This document shows, piece after piece, positions 27,856 through 37,488 of a stretch of 64,000 bases of DNA. The notes below the pieces were generated by a model. The model was not told the DNA's origin, did no database searches, and saw only the letters and a list, made by a program, of their open reading frames with translations. Origin of the DNA: Aquimarina sp. Aq78 (lineage in GTDB: Bacteria; Bacteroidota; Bacteroidia; Flavobacteriales; Flavobacteriaceae); assembly GCF_900299525.1 (NCBI RefSeq), contig NZ_OMKA01000031.1, positions 327,446 to 391,445 of the forward strand, read 5' to 3'. A program made the translations under genes and the position numbers. Every line of letters starts with the position of its first letter. Position 1 is the first letter of the stretch.

Positions 27856-29043
27856 ATGACTTTAAAAAAAATTCTTATCCTCATGACTCTGGTAGCGGTA
27901 GTAAGCGATTATTTGCTACACCCTTTTTATCCACAGTTTTTTGAAACTCGATTTGGGGTTACAGATCCCAAATATGTAGGATATTATTTTGCAGCTATTT
28001 GTTTTATGGTGATGATTGCATTTCCGTTTTGGGCTTACATATCCAAAAAAATGGCAGAGCTTAATATTTTGGTGTATACCCAATGTATTGCAGGAATATT
28101 AGCATTATACTGTTATTGGACAACCTCTTATATTAACTTCTGGATCATATCCTTGGTTATGGTGATATTTAAAGGAAGTTATCTTTTGGTATATCCCTAT
28201 ATCTTAAAAATTATTACCAAAAAAGAACATACAAGTACCATAGGGTTACTCTCTGTTGTTGTACATCTGGGAGGGATTTTGGGAGCTGTAATTGGCGGAT
28301 TAACGGTAGATCTTGTTGATGCGAGTTATATTTTTCTGGTGATGGCTGCTGGAGATTTTATGCAAATGGGAATAAGTATGTATGTACTGCGCAGTAAAAA
28401 ATATGATACGAATAAAATTATTGAAACTCAATCTACTCTTGATGCTAAGGATAAAATTATCCCCCAAGGTTTTATCCTTAAGATTGGGTTGGTAACAATG
28501 ATCTTATATTTTAGTGATTTTCTAATCCGTCCTTTTTTCTCACTATACTGGGAAGGCCTTTCTGATTATGATGGTAAATTAATTTCTGGATGCATATATG
28601 CTATACCTGGTTTTGTAGCATTAATTGCTCTTTGGATTAATACAAAGCATATTCCGAAATATAAAAATAAGAGTATCATATCTGCATTATTCCTGGGAAT
28701 GATAGGGTTAATACTTCAAGGGCTTCCTGTTGAGACGATTGTAATATTGGGAAGAATTATTTATGGCTGGGCGATTTTTCAGGGAGTAGTGCGTTTTGAT
28801 GTGTTATTGTTTGAATTCAGCTCTCCGAATTCTTATGCCATTGATTACAGTAAAGTGCATTTTTTTCAGAATCTGGGAGTATTACTAGCTTCTTTTTCGG
28901 TTGGAATTTTGGTGGATCATCATGGATTACAAATTCCGTTTAGAGTAGCATTAGCAGGTTTTTTGATCACACTCGGAATGTACTATTTCATATTTCACAG
29001 AACAACATTTAGAACACGAGTAAAAGACCTAGCAAAAACATAA
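27856..29043 (+). CDS. MFS transporter, probable siderophore exporter (395 aa)
   Basis: About twelve hydrophobic segments are visible, beginning with LKKILILMTLVAVVSDYLL and including a glycine-rich helix VVVHLGGILGAVIGGLTVD near residue 140. I prefer the ATG at 27856, which puts the first helix right at the N-terminus; a GTG at 27802 would add 18 residues with no clear role. Placement between the N-monooxygenase and the siderophore synthetase, with a 9 bp gap to the latter, suggests it exports the finished siderophore or imports the ferric form across the inner membrane. The direction cannot be read from sequence. Confidence 0.85.
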   Translation: MTLKKILILMTLVAVVSDYLLHPFYPQFFETRFGVTDPKYVGYYFAAICFMVMIAFPFWAYISKKMAELNILVYTQCIAGILALYCYWTTSYINFWIISLVMVIFKGSYLLVYPYILKIITKKEHTSTIGLLSVVVHLGGILGAVIGGLTVDLVDASYIFLVMAAGDFMQMGISMYVLRSKKYDTNKIIETQSTLDAKDKIIPQGFILKIGLVTMILYFSDFLIRPFFSLYWEGLSDYDGKLISGCIYAIPGFVALIALWINTKHIPKYKNKSIISALFLGMIGLILQGLPVETIVILGRIIYGWAIFQGVVRFDVLLFEFSSPNSYAIDYSKVHFFQNLGVLLASFSVGILVDHHGLQIPFRVALAGFLITLGMYYFIFHRTTFRTRVKDLAKT

Positions 29044-29052
29044 AGATTTTAT

Positions 29053-31512
29053 ATGTCAGTTCAAGAACACACAAGTTTAATAACACCTGCAAAAGAAGGA
29101 TATGAGTTTTCATCGTCTTATATGGGCTTTGGAGATATACATATACGGCATTTTAATATTGAAACAGATAGTGCTGTATTACACGATTGGGTAAATCGGG
29201 ATTATGCCGTGTTCTGGGGTATGCAACAGAGTTCGGTAGATAAAGTAAAAGCCGAATATGCTAAATTAATACTACCAGATCATTATGATATTTTTGTTGG
29301 TGTATATAAAGAACAACCTGTTTTTGTATTAGAACGTTATCATCCACAACAAGATCTTATCGGGAAATATTATCCGGCTCAGAGTAATGATTGCGGGATT
29401 CATATTATAGTAGCGCCATCATCCGAAGGTAAAATTGAAAACTTCACATGGTATATGTTTGATACGATCATGAATTTTGTTTTTCGAGATGAAAAAGTAC
29501 ATCGAATTATAGTAGAACCCGATATAAGAAATAAAAAGATGTTTGCGATTTGCGAACGTGTAGGATTTCAGCTTGACACGATTGTTGAACTTCCGCATAA
29601 AACGGCACAACTCGCTTTCTTAACCAGACAAAAACATAATCAACTTAAATTATTTCCACAAATCCATAAACGAAGTGCAATGAATACGTTAGACAACGCC
29701 GTTTCGCCCCAACAATCGGTATCCCATATACAACCAGAGTTATGGGTTAAAGTAAATACTTTACTAATCAAAAAAGCAATATGTGAATTTAGCCATGAGC
29801 TACTTATACAAGCCAAAATAGTAGAAAAACTAAGAGATGGTTGGAATATGTATACTCTGGAAGCCGATAATCCCGAGATTCAATATAAATTTCGAGGAAA
29901 ACAATTGGCTCTAAATCATTTATGGATTAGCGAAGTTTCTATTCAGAAATATGAATGCGGAAAATCGGTAATGCTAGATGCTATTTTGTTTATCAAAGAG
30001 TTTAGAGAAAAATTAGGGATTGATACTACTACAATGCCGGTATATCTCGAAGAAATTATTAGCACCTTGTATGGAAGTGCTTTTAAACATGTAAAAAGAA
30101 ACCCTTTAGCAATAGATTTGGTCTCTGCAGATTTTCAGACTATTGAGCAATCAATGATGGAAGGCCATCCTGGTTTTGTGGCTAATAATGGCCGAATAGG
30201 ATTTGATAGTAGTGACTATAGATCGTATGCTCCCGAAGCCGGAAATTCTTTTTACCTCATATGGTTAGCAGGTCATAAAAGTAGTGCCGTATATGCTGCT
30301 ATCGAGGATTTACCATATGAAGTCTTAATTCAACAAGAATTAGATACAGATACAATTTCATCATTTAATACAGTAATAAAAAATAAGGGTTTTGATCCAG
30401 ATGAGTACTACTTCATTCCGATGCATCCCTGGCAATGGTTTAATAAATTGGCTAATATATTCTCTCCAGAAATTGCCAAAGGAAATCTGATTTGTTTGGG
30501 TTATGGTCCGGATCAATATCTCGCTCAACAATCGATACGTACGTTATTTAATATTTCGAATCCCCATAAGTTCTATACCAAAACAGCCCTCTCTATCTTA
30601 AATATGGGATTTATGAGAGGATTGCCTTTATATTATTTGGGTACAGCCCCAAAAATGGCAGTTTGGCTAGAAGAATTATTATATAATGATCCATACATCA
30701 TAGAAACAGGATTTAAAATGCTGGGAGAAATAGGTTCTGTTAGCTATGTAAATCCATATTTCAAAGAGTTCGGACCCCATAATGATTATAATAAAATGCT
30801 GGCGTCATTATGGAGAGAAAGCCCGATGGGTATGATCGACGAAGGACAAAAACCAATGACAATGGCTGCTTTTCTGCATATTGATCAAACCGGCGAAGCA
30901 TTACTACCCAAAATTATTGCTGCCTCTGGATTATCTATATCAGAATGGTTACACGATTATTTTAAGGCATATCTAAGTCCGCTAATACACTGTTTTTATC
31001 ATTTTGATTTGGTGTTTATGCCTCACGGCGAAAATATCATTATGGTATTAGAAAATAACATACCGGTAAAAATATTAATGAAAGATATTACCGAGGAAGC
31101 TTGTATTCTTAGCCCAGAAGTTAAATTGCCAGAGCATCTGAAACGTATGTACGCTCCGGTTCCCGAGGATGTAAAATTACTATCTATTTTTACAGATGTT
31201 TTTGATGGCTTTTTTAGATTTATGTCCCATATCCTGGTTGAACACGCAGGATATTCTGAAGAGAATTTCTGGGGATTAGTAGCAGAAAATATTCAACATT
31301 ATCAGGAACGTTATCCAGAAAAGGAAACCAAATTTAAACAATACGATCTTTTTGCGCCAGAATTTCATCTATCGTGCCTTAACAGGTTACAATTAAATAA
31401 TAATAAACAGATGATTGATCTGGATGATCCTGTTGCATTACTTCAGTTTGCAGGACGATTACAAAATCCTATTGCCACTTTTAGAAAAGAAAAACCCAGC
31501 TCTCAAGTATAA
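29053..31512 (+). CDS. Fused N-acyltransferase / IucA-IucC siderophore synthetase (819 aa)
   Basis: Residues about 20-195 are a GNAT acyltransferase of the IucB/AlcB group (IHIRHFNIETD, WGMQQ, LERYHPQQD, a basic PDIRNKKM and GFQLDTIVELPHKTA). Residues about 225-800 are an IucA/IucC-type NIS synthetase, with GHPGFVANNGRIGFD near 370, MHPWQW near 457 and KTALSILNMGFMRGL near 510. The first half would acylate the hydroxyamine; the second would adenylate the new carboxylate and form amide bonds. The same fusion is known for BibC of bisucaberin synthesis. The protein is paralogous over its whole length to the two separate proteins encoded just downstream (207 plus 610 residues). Confidence 0.92.
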   Translation: MSVQEHTSLITPAKEGYEFSSSYMGFGDIHIRHFNIETDSAVLHDWVNRDYAVFWGMQQSSVDKVKAEYAKLILPDHYDIFVGVYKEQPVFVLERYHPQQDLIGKYYPAQSNDCGIHIIVAPSSEGKIENFTWYMFDTIMNFVFRDEKVHRIIVEPDIRNKKMFAICERVGFQLDTIVELPHKTAQLAFLTRQKHNQLKLFPQIHKRSAMNTLDNAVSPQQSVSHIQPELWVKVNTLLIKKAICEFSHELLIQAKIVEKLRDGWNMYTLEADNPEIQYKFRGKQLALNHLWISEVSIQKYECGKSVMLDAILFIKEFREKLGIDTTTMPVYLEEIISTLYGSAFKHVKRNPLAIDLVSADFQTIEQSMMEGHPGFVANNGRIGFDSSDYRSYAPEAGNSFYLIWLAGHKSSAVYAAIEDLPYEVLIQQELDTDTISSFNTVIKNKGFDPDEYYFIPMHPWQWFNKLANIFSPEIAKGNLICLGYGPDQYLAQQSIRTLFNISNPHKFYTKTALSILNMGFMRGLPLYYLGTAPKMAVWLEELLYNDPYIIETGFKMLGEIGSVSYVNPYFKEFGPHNDYNKMLASLWRESPMGMIDEGQKPMTMAAFLHIDQTGEALLPKIIAASGLSISEWLHDYFKAYLSPLIHCFYHFDLVFMPHGENIIMVLENNIPVKILMKDITEEACILSPEVKLPEHLKRMYAPVPEDVKLLSIFTDVFDGFFRFMSHILVEHAGYSEENFWGLVAENIQHYQERYPEKETKFKQYDLFAPEFHLSCLNRLQLNNNKQMIDLDDPVALLQFAGRLQNPIATFRKEKPSSQV

Positions 31513-31523
31513 GATTCCTTTTT

Positions 31524-32147
31524 ATGAATAACGCTGTAATCATACCAACCACTATTTTTTCTAAAACTATTAAAGGTCTTGGAGATATACATTTACGTCT
31601 TTTGGATATAGAAAAAGATACCGAAACTATTTACGATTGGGTCACCAGATCTTATGCTACTTATTGGGGAATGCAAGAGCATACTTTAGAAGAAGTAAGA
31701 CTTGCATATCAAGAAATAATCGAATCAGATCATCATGATGCTTTCATAGGTATACTAAATAATCAACCAATCTTTTTAATGGAACGTTATCATGCTTTAA
31801 AAGATCCTATTTCAGCATATTATAAGGCAGAGAAAGGAGATTGTGGGATGCATATTTTGGTTAGCCCTGTCAAAAAAAAGATTCCAAATTTTACCTGGTA
31901 TGTGTTTTCTACTATTCTCGAATATCTGTTTAGTGACCCTCAAACGGATCGTATTGTTGTAGAACCAGATGTGAGAAATGAAAAAATTCATACACTTAAT
32001 AAAAGGGCGGGATTTAAATATCATAAAGAAGTTGAATTACCTCATAAAACAGCAGCACTAGCTTTTTGTGATAAGAAAGATTATGAGAAAGCTCTCATAC
32101 TAGAAGAAGAGAAAAATATAGTACATAAAACCAAAACCAATGACTAA
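31524..32147 (+). CDS. Stand-alone GNAT N-acyltransferase, paralogue of the fused domain (207 aa)
   Basis: It matches the N-terminal domain of the 819-residue enzyme motif for motif: IHLRLLDIEKDTETIYDWV, YWGMQE, LMERYHALKDPIS, VVEPDVRNEKI and ELPHKTAALAF. It should transfer an acyl group (acetyl, succinyl or longer) onto an N-hydroxydiamine. Its last 8 bases overlap the start of the synthetase gene in the +1 frame, so the two are translationally coupled. Together they equal the fused paralogue in length, which suggests a tandem duplication followed by fission (or fusion of the other copy). Confidence 0.9.
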   Translation: MNNAVIIPTTIFSKTIKGLGDIHLRLLDIEKDTETIYDWVTRSYATYWGMQEHTLEEVRLAYQEIIESDHHDAFIGILNNQPIFLMERYHALKDPISAYYKAEKGDCGMHILVSPVKKKIPNFTWYVFSTILEYLFSDPQTDRIVVEPDVRNEKIHTLNKRAGFKYHKEVELPHKTAALAFCDKKDYEKALILEEEKNIVHKTKTND

Positions 32148-33972
32148 GTTAGATATGGTAAACCAACCAGAAGTTAATCTTGATCATCTAAGACTCGATG
32201 TTTGGAAAAAAGTAAATCGAGCCCTTGTTAAAAAAGCAATTAGCGAATTTACACACGAATTACTCTTACGACCAAAACCTCAGTATCAGGAAAAATATTG
32301 GGGGCATTATATTCTGATCTCTGATACACCAGGAATTACCTACGAATTTAAAGCCAAAAAACGAAGCCTTGATCATTGGCATATTGATGAGAATAGTCTT
32401 GTTAAAAGACAAAATGGAAATCTGGTAACTGTAGATGCTATACATTTTATTTTAGAATTTAAATATGCTTTGGGGATTCCTGATGATATGTTACCTACCT
32501 ATCTCGAAGAAATTACCAGTACCTTATCTGGTGCGGCATATAAATATCATAATAAAAAATGCTCTTCAAAAGAATTAGCACAATGTAGTTTTCAGGTAAT
32601 AGAACATGCAATGACCGAAGGACATCCTTGTTTTGTGGCTAATAATGGGCGAATAGGTTTTGATGCCGAAGATTACATTAAATATGCACCCGAAACCGAT
32701 AATTCGTTTCAGATTATATGGCTGGCAGGTCATCAGGATAAAGCGACATTTACCGCGGTAAAAGGATTTGAATATAAGTCACTAATGCGGCGAGAACTTG
32801 GTGTCGCTACCATAGCCAAATTTAATAATACATTAGAAGACTTAGGGTTGGATATGGAATCCTATGTTTTTATACCCGTTCACCCCTGGCAATGGCATAA
32901 TAAGATCATTCACATTTTTGCTGCAGATATTGCAAATATGGATCTCGTGTTTCTGGGAAAAGGAGAAGATCAGTATTCTGCGCAACAGTCGATAAGAACG
33001 TTATATAATAAAACTACTCCTGATAAATTATATACCAAAACAGCATTATCTATTTTAAACATGGGGTTTATGCGAGGTCTTTCTCCATATTATATGCAAA
33101 GTACTCCGCATATAACCACTTGGATAACCGAGTTGTTTAGAGATGATAAATACCTTAAAAAAACAGGTTTTACAATGTTGGGCGAAGTTGCTACAGTTGG
33201 ATATAGAAACCTTAATTATGAGATTTTGGGTAAAACAAATCCTCATAATAAAATGCTTTCAGCCTTATGGAGAGAAGCTCCCGGATCTAAAATTAGAGAA
33301 GGTCAGCAAGTGATGACCATGGCTGCCTTTTTACATATTGATAATGATAATACTTCATTGTTAGCCGAATTGATACAGGCTTCTCCGTTTGATACCACAA
33401 CTTGGTTAAAGAAATACCTGCAGTGTTACCTGGCTCCTTTATTACACTGTTTTTATACTTATGAGTTGGTTTTTATGCCACATGGAGAAAATCTGATTAT
33501 GGTGATGGAGAATCATACTCCTGTAAAGATATTAATGAAAGATATTACTGAAGAAGTAATTGTTTTTAATTCAGAATTAACCTTACCTGAAGAAGTAAAA
33601 CGCCTGTATACCAAAACTTCTGATAAGATGAAAATACTTTCGATTTTCACAGATGTATTTGATTGCTTTTTTAGGTTTATGGGGGATATACTTGAAGAAT
33701 ATTGTGAATACCCTGAAACGTTATTCTGGGAGTTAGTTGCTGATTGTATAAACACATATCAACGAAAACATCCTGAATTAGAACCACAGTTCAAGAAATA
33801 TGATCTTTTTGCACCAGAATTTGACAGATGTTGCCTCAATAGGTTACAACTAAGCAATACAAAACAAATGTTGAGCCTTGCAGACCCTATAGAGAGCTTA
33901 CAACTAGTAGGAACCCTTATAAACCCTATAGCAGAGTATTGTAAAAGTAGAGTAAGCATTCCCACGCTATAA
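32140..33972 (+). CDS. IucA/IucC-family siderophore synthetase, second copy (610 aa)
   Basis: A complete NIS synthetase: GHPCFVANNGRIGFD near residue 162, VHPWQWHNK near 248, SAQQSIRTLYN near 280, KTALSILNMGFMRGL near 300 and PHGENLIMVMENH near 445. All motifs are intact and collinear with the C-terminal domain of the 819-residue protein, so both copies are probably active. Two related synthetases in one operon could give dimer and trimer, or linear and cyclic, products, or could act on two different acyl hydroxamates. The ATG at 32140 lies inside the end of the acyltransferase gene. Sequence alone does not reveal which step each copy performs. Confidence 0.92.
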   Translation: MTKLDMVNQPEVNLDHLRLDVWKKVNRALVKKAISEFTHELLLRPKPQYQEKYWGHYILISDTPGITYEFKAKKRSLDHWHIDENSLVKRQNGNLVTVDAIHFILEFKYALGIPDDMLPTYLEEITSTLSGAAYKYHNKKCSSKELAQCSFQVIEHAMTEGHPCFVANNGRIGFDAEDYIKYAPETDNSFQIIWLAGHQDKATFTAVKGFEYKSLMRRELGVATIAKFNNTLEDLGLDMESYVFIPVHPWQWHNKIIHIFAADIANMDLVFLGKGEDQYSAQQSIRTLYNKTTPDKLYTKTALSILNMGFMRGLSPYYMQSTPHITTWITELFRDDKYLKKTGFTMLGEVATVGYRNLNYEILGKTNPHNKMLSALWREAPGSKIREGQQVMTMAAFLHIDNDNTSLLAELIQASPFDTTTWLKKYLQCYLAPLLHCFYTYELVFMPHGENLIMVMENHTPVKILMKDITEEVIVFNSELTLPEEVKRLYTKTSDKMKILSIFTDVFDCFFRFMGDILEEYCEYPETLFWELVADCINTYQRKHPELEPQFKKYDLFAPEFDRCCLNRLQLSNTKQMLSLADPIESLQLVGTLINPIAEYCKSRVSIPTL

Positions 33973-34019
33973 GTAACATATAAAAGAAGATCAGTTTAAT
34001 CTATTTTTTCTAACAAGAT

Positions 34020-34952
34020 ATGAACGAAACAATTCAAATATGGTTAGATAAGTTTCAGAGTATTTCTGGAATTATTATTATAATTCTTGTTGTCATAGAA
34101 TGGACTATTCTGTTTATAACCAGGAAAATAGAAAGCCATAAAGAGGGTGTAGTAAATATAGTATCCTATATATTAGAATCTATTCCATACATTTTTTTTG
34201 GTAAGATTGTGATTTTGGGAATAATGATGTGGGGGTATGAATATCGCTTATTTACCCTGGGATATGAATGGTATATATGGATACTAGCCTATCTTTTATA
34301 TGATTTCATGTTTTATATATTGCATTTTATAGGACACAAAATTCGATTCTTTTGGTGTATCCATGGGGTGCATCATACCGCAGAAGAAATGAAGCTAACA
34401 GTTGCAGTGCGAGGATCATTTCTTATTTTTTTACATATGCCACATACCATATTATGGCTTCCTCTACTAGGATTTGACCCATTTATGATTTTTATCATAG
34501 AGTTAATAGCAAATCTATATGGACTTTATGAACATGTGAGTGAAAAGTTAATCGGTAGACAGCCTTGGTTAGAGTGGATTTTTATAACTCCTTCTTTACA
34601 TAGGGTACATCACGCAAAAAATCATAAGTACTTAGACACAAACTATGGAGAGACTTTTTCTATTTGGGATAAAATTTTTGGAACCCTACAGGTAGAACTG
34701 GATGATGAAAAACCTGTGTATGGATTAATGGGTGATAGTATAAATAGCGAGAGTTTATGGCAAATTCAATTACTATTATGGAAAGAACTTTGGGCTGATA
34801 TTAAAACGGCCAGAAAATTATCGGACAAATTTAAATACTTAATTATGTATCCAGGCTGGAACCATATTGATGGAGGTAAAAAAGCAAGTGATTATAGATC
34901 CGAAGCATGGATACGAGACGAATTAATAAAACGGGTACAAAAAGAAGTATAA
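34020..34952 (+). CDS. Sterol desaturase/fatty acid hydroxylase-superfamily membrane protein (310 aa)
   Basis: A membrane di-iron enzyme. The histidine clusters are HFIGH (near 101), CIHGVHHTAEEM (near 115) and SLHRVHHAKNHKYLDTNYG (near 193), with four or so hydrophobic segments around them. Family members hydroxylate or desaturate fatty acyl chains, sterols, or alkylglycerol-type lipids. It lies 47 bp after the second siderophore synthetase and 12 bp before a membrane acyltransferase, so it is probably in the same transcript and may act on an acyl group attached to the siderophore or on a membrane lipid. The link to the siderophore is an inference from position. Confidence 0.88.
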   Translation: MNETIQIWLDKFQSISGIIIIILVVIEWTILFITRKIESHKEGVVNIVSYILESIPYIFFGKIVILGIMMWGYEYRLFTLGYEWYIWILAYLLYDFMFYILHFIGHKIRFFWCIHGVHHTAEEMKLTVAVRGSFLIFLHMPHTILWLPLLGFDPFMIFIIELIANLYGLYEHVSEKLIGRQPWLEWIFITPSLHRVHHAKNHKYLDTNYGETFSIWDKIFGTLQVELDDEKPVYGLMGDSINSESLWQIQLLLWKELWADIKTARKLSDKFKYLIMYPGWNHIDGGKKASDYRSEAWIRDELIKRVQKEV

Positions 34953-34964
34953 ACGTAAAGATAA

Positions 34965-36077
34965 ATGAGGAATAACAATAGAATTTTAGCCATAGATCTC
35001 GCAAGGGGAGTAAGTGTATTGATGGTAATCATAGTACATACCTTATGGATATATGGTGATATATCTACACAATCAAATACTTGGTTAGGAGGAGTAGTTC
35101 ATTTTATAGGAAAGGGAACTCCAATGTTTTTAATTGCAATGGGAGTGTCATTTACCTTATCCAGAAATCAAAGTATAGTTTTGTCTGTAAAACGGGCATT
35201 ATATATTCTGGCTGCTGGGTATATCATGAACTTTCTAAAATTTGTTTTACCAGTTTTAATAGGCACAATGCCCGATGCCTTTATAGAAGCTTATGGCTGG
35301 ACAGCTCCTGTTACCGTAGATAACATGATTTATATGCTGCTTACAGGTGATATATTACAACTTGCAGGAGTTTCTTTATTATTTATGGGAATTATAAACA
35401 AATTTTCGAAAAACAAATATGTACCATTAATTATTGCATTTACAATAGCTGTAGTAACCAAGGAGGTACACGGTTTCCGATTAGGAATAGGAAGTGTGGA
35501 TTATATCTTAGATCTAATGTGGGGAGCAGAGTGGAATGTATATTTTGCTGTATTTCCTTGGTTTTCTTTTATACTCATTGGAGTGTTCTTTGGAATGTGG
35601 TACAAAGAGAAAAATAAAAGTAATGCATATATATTTAAAAGAATGTTTGTTGCAGGTGTCCTTTTGATGTTGACTGGCGGAGGGTTGTGTTTTTATAATT
35701 TTGAGTATCACTTTGGAGATTATTTCCATTTAGGACCAGGCGGAACTATTTATTTGGCAGGATTCAATTTAGTTTTAATGTGGTTGGCGAATATATTGGT
35801 GACCTATATAAAAACAAATAGAGTTTTTGAGTTTTTATACTACTGTAGTAAACGAGTAACCACGATATACATCATTCAATGGGTGGTTATTTGCTGGGGA
35901 ATGGGAGGTTTAGGATATCAGCAATTTGATATTGCAGGTGTTTTGATTTTGATTCCTGTTTATATAATGCTAACACTCGGAATCCAAAAATTGTTCTTTG
36001 ATAAGCCGTTTTGGTTGAAGAAAACAAAAAAACAGAATAATATCACAAAGAATTCAATATCTCTTCAAAAACCTTAA
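34965..36077 (+). CDS. Multi-pass membrane acyltransferase-like protein (DUF1624/HGSNAT type, 370 aa)
   Basis: About ten hydrophobic helices. The start RILAIDLARGVSVLMVIIVH matches the first helix of DUF1624/heparan-alpha-glucosaminide acetyltransferase-like and acyltransferase-3-like proteins, with the conserved Arg-Gly and a His in that helix. Such proteins move acyl groups from the cytoplasmic side to a substrate on the other side of the membrane. It follows the hydroxylase-like gene by 12 bp and precedes the crotonase by 4 bp, so the three form a tight subcluster that could build and attach a modified acyl group. The acyl donor and acceptor are not visible from sequence. Confidence 0.8.
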   Translation: MRNNNRILAIDLARGVSVLMVIIVHTLWIYGDISTQSNTWLGGVVHFIGKGTPMFLIAMGVSFTLSRNQSIVLSVKRALYILAAGYIMNFLKFVLPVLIGTMPDAFIEAYGWTAPVTVDNMIYMLLTGDILQLAGVSLLFMGIINKFSKNKYVPLIIAFTIAVVTKEVHGFRLGIGSVDYILDLMWGAEWNVYFAVFPWFSFILIGVFFGMWYKEKNKSNAYIFKRMFVAGVLLMLTGGGLCFYNFEYHFGDYFHLGPGGTIYLAGFNLVLMWLANILVTYIKTNRVFEFLYYCSKRVTTIYIIQWVVICWGMGGLGYQQFDIAGVLILIPVYIMLTLGIQKLFFDKPFWLKKTKKQNNITKNSISLQKP

Positions 36078-36081
36078 TATC

Positions 36082-36909
36082 ATGCGACAATTTGATTGTA
36101 TTACAGTAGAATATTTTAGAAGCCATGAGCTTTTATTATGGAAAATCAAAGATACAGGAATGCCTAATTTTTGTTTAAAAGGGCTGAAAGAATTTAAAGA
36201 ATTTACATCTTGGGTAAAGGATTATTTTTCACACCCTGATCGTCCCCTTAAATTCATTGTTTCGGCTTCAGAACATAAAGGAATTTATAATATGGGAGGA
36301 GATCTTCAGTTTTTCTTAGAAAATATACAATCTAAAAATATAGATAATCTAAAAACGTATGCACATTTATGTATTGATGCTATTTACAATATGTATACTT
36401 CTTTTGACCTGCCTATATTAACGATCGCATTGGTAGAGGGAAATGCATATGGTGGTGGATTTGAATGTGCATTAGCTCATGATTATATTATTGCAGAAGA
36501 AAAAACACAGTTTTGCTTACCAGAAAACAAATTTAATCTATTTCCGGGGATGGGGGCCTATAGTTTGTTGTCGAGAAAGCTTAGTGTAGGAGATGCTAAT
36601 ACAATTTTAAAAAGCGATAAGATTCATAAAGCAAGATATTTGCAATCATTGGGGTTAATAGAAGAGTTGGCAGAAAAAGGAGAAGCAATAGTATCTTTAC
36701 ACAGTTTTGTGAAAAAAGTAGCCGAAAGATTTAACTTTGAATACCATCATGTAAAAAGCAAGAAAAATGTTTTTCCATTACAAAAAGAAGAACTGCTAAG
36801 AATCACAGATTTATGGGTAGAGGCATGTATGAAGATTAGTACATTTGACCTTCGTAAAATGGAAATCCTCATAAATGCACAATCTAGAAAAGTAAAAGTA
36901 GAAATCTAA
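36082..36909 (+). CDS. Crotonase-fold enzyme resembling DSF synthase RpfF (275 aa)
   Basis: The oxyanion-hole segments are MGGDLQFFLEN near 72 and GNAYGGGFECALAHDYII near 118. The segment CLPENKFNLFPGMGAYSLL (near 145) closely follows the RpfF pattern, including the two glutamates' neighbourhood (ECALA and LPE) that in RpfF support dehydration and thioester cleavage of 3-hydroxyacyl-ACP. It could therefore make a cis-2 fatty acid signal, or an unusual acyl chain used by the two genes before it. It ends 6 bp from the oppositely oriented flavodoxin gene, so the operon stops here. RpfF-like identity is moderately sure; its role in this locus is inferred. Confidence 0.82.
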   Translation: MRQFDCITVEYFRSHELLLWKIKDTGMPNFCLKGLKEFKEFTSWVKDYFSHPDRPLKFIVSASEHKGIYNMGGDLQFFLENIQSKNIDNLKTYAHLCIDAIYNMYTSFDLPILTIALVEGNAYGGGFECALAHDYIIAEEKTQFCLPENKFNLFPGMGAYSLLSRKLSVGDANTILKSDKIHKARYLQSLGLIEELAEKGEAIVSLHSFVKKVAERFNFEYHHVKSKKNVFPLQKEELLRITDLWVEACMKISTFDLRKMEILINAQSRKVKVEI

Positions 36910-36915
36910 AATTAA

Positions 36916-37464
36916 TTAGCTTAAAACAGCTTCTTCCAAAACTAAATAAGGTTGTAATTCTAACTTTAACTGATGAATCCATTTTTCTAAGCGTTCATCA
37001 CTTAATTGAGATTCATTATCATGATCTAATGCAAGACCGTAAAAATAATCTTCTTTTTCTTCTATGATAGCTACAGAGTCTGTAAATCGATATCCTTCTA
37101 TGGGCCAATGTCCAATAATTTCTCCTCCGTTTTCTAATACGACTTTGGCTAGTATTCCAATACCATCTACAAAGTATTCTCCATATCCTATTTGATCTCC
37201 CAAACCATAGATAGCTACTACTTTACCGGTAAAATCAATTTCTTTAAAATCATCAAAAAAGGCCTCCCAATCACTTTGTAGATCTCCGTCATACCATGTT
37301 GACAATCCTAAAATCAGGACTCTAAATTGATCAAAATCTTCTTTAGATACATCATCAATTTCTCGCACATCTAATTCTTCACTACCCCAAAGAGAAACAA
37401 AATCTTTGGTGATATCATCAGTACATCCTGTATCTGATCCATAGAATAAGCCTATTTTTTTCAT
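36916..37464 (-). CDS. Flavodoxin (182 aa)
   Basis: A long-chain flavodoxin: the FMN phosphate loop is GLFYGSDTGCTDDI (residues 5-18), followed by LGLSTWYDGDLQSDWEAF near 53 and VAIYGLGDQIGYGEYF near 83, which carry the two flavin-flanking aromatic positions. It shuttles single electrons at low potential and commonly replaces ferredoxin when iron is scarce. That fits its place in a siderophore locus and the iron-box-like element directly upstream (37499-37522). The gene is convergent with the crotonase gene and divergent from the Cys-cluster protein gene. Confidence 0.93.
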   Translation of the reverse strand: MKKIGLFYGSDTGCTDDITKDFVSLWGSEELDVREIDDVSKEDFDQFRVLILGLSTWYDGDLQSDWEAFFDDFKEIDFTGKVVAIYGLGDQIGYGEYFVDGIGILAKVVLENGGEIIGHWPIEGYRFTDSVAIIEEKEDYFYGLALDHDNESQLSDERLEKWIHQLKLELQPYLVLEEAVLS

Positions 37465-37488
37465 AATGGTTATAATTAAATATTTCTA

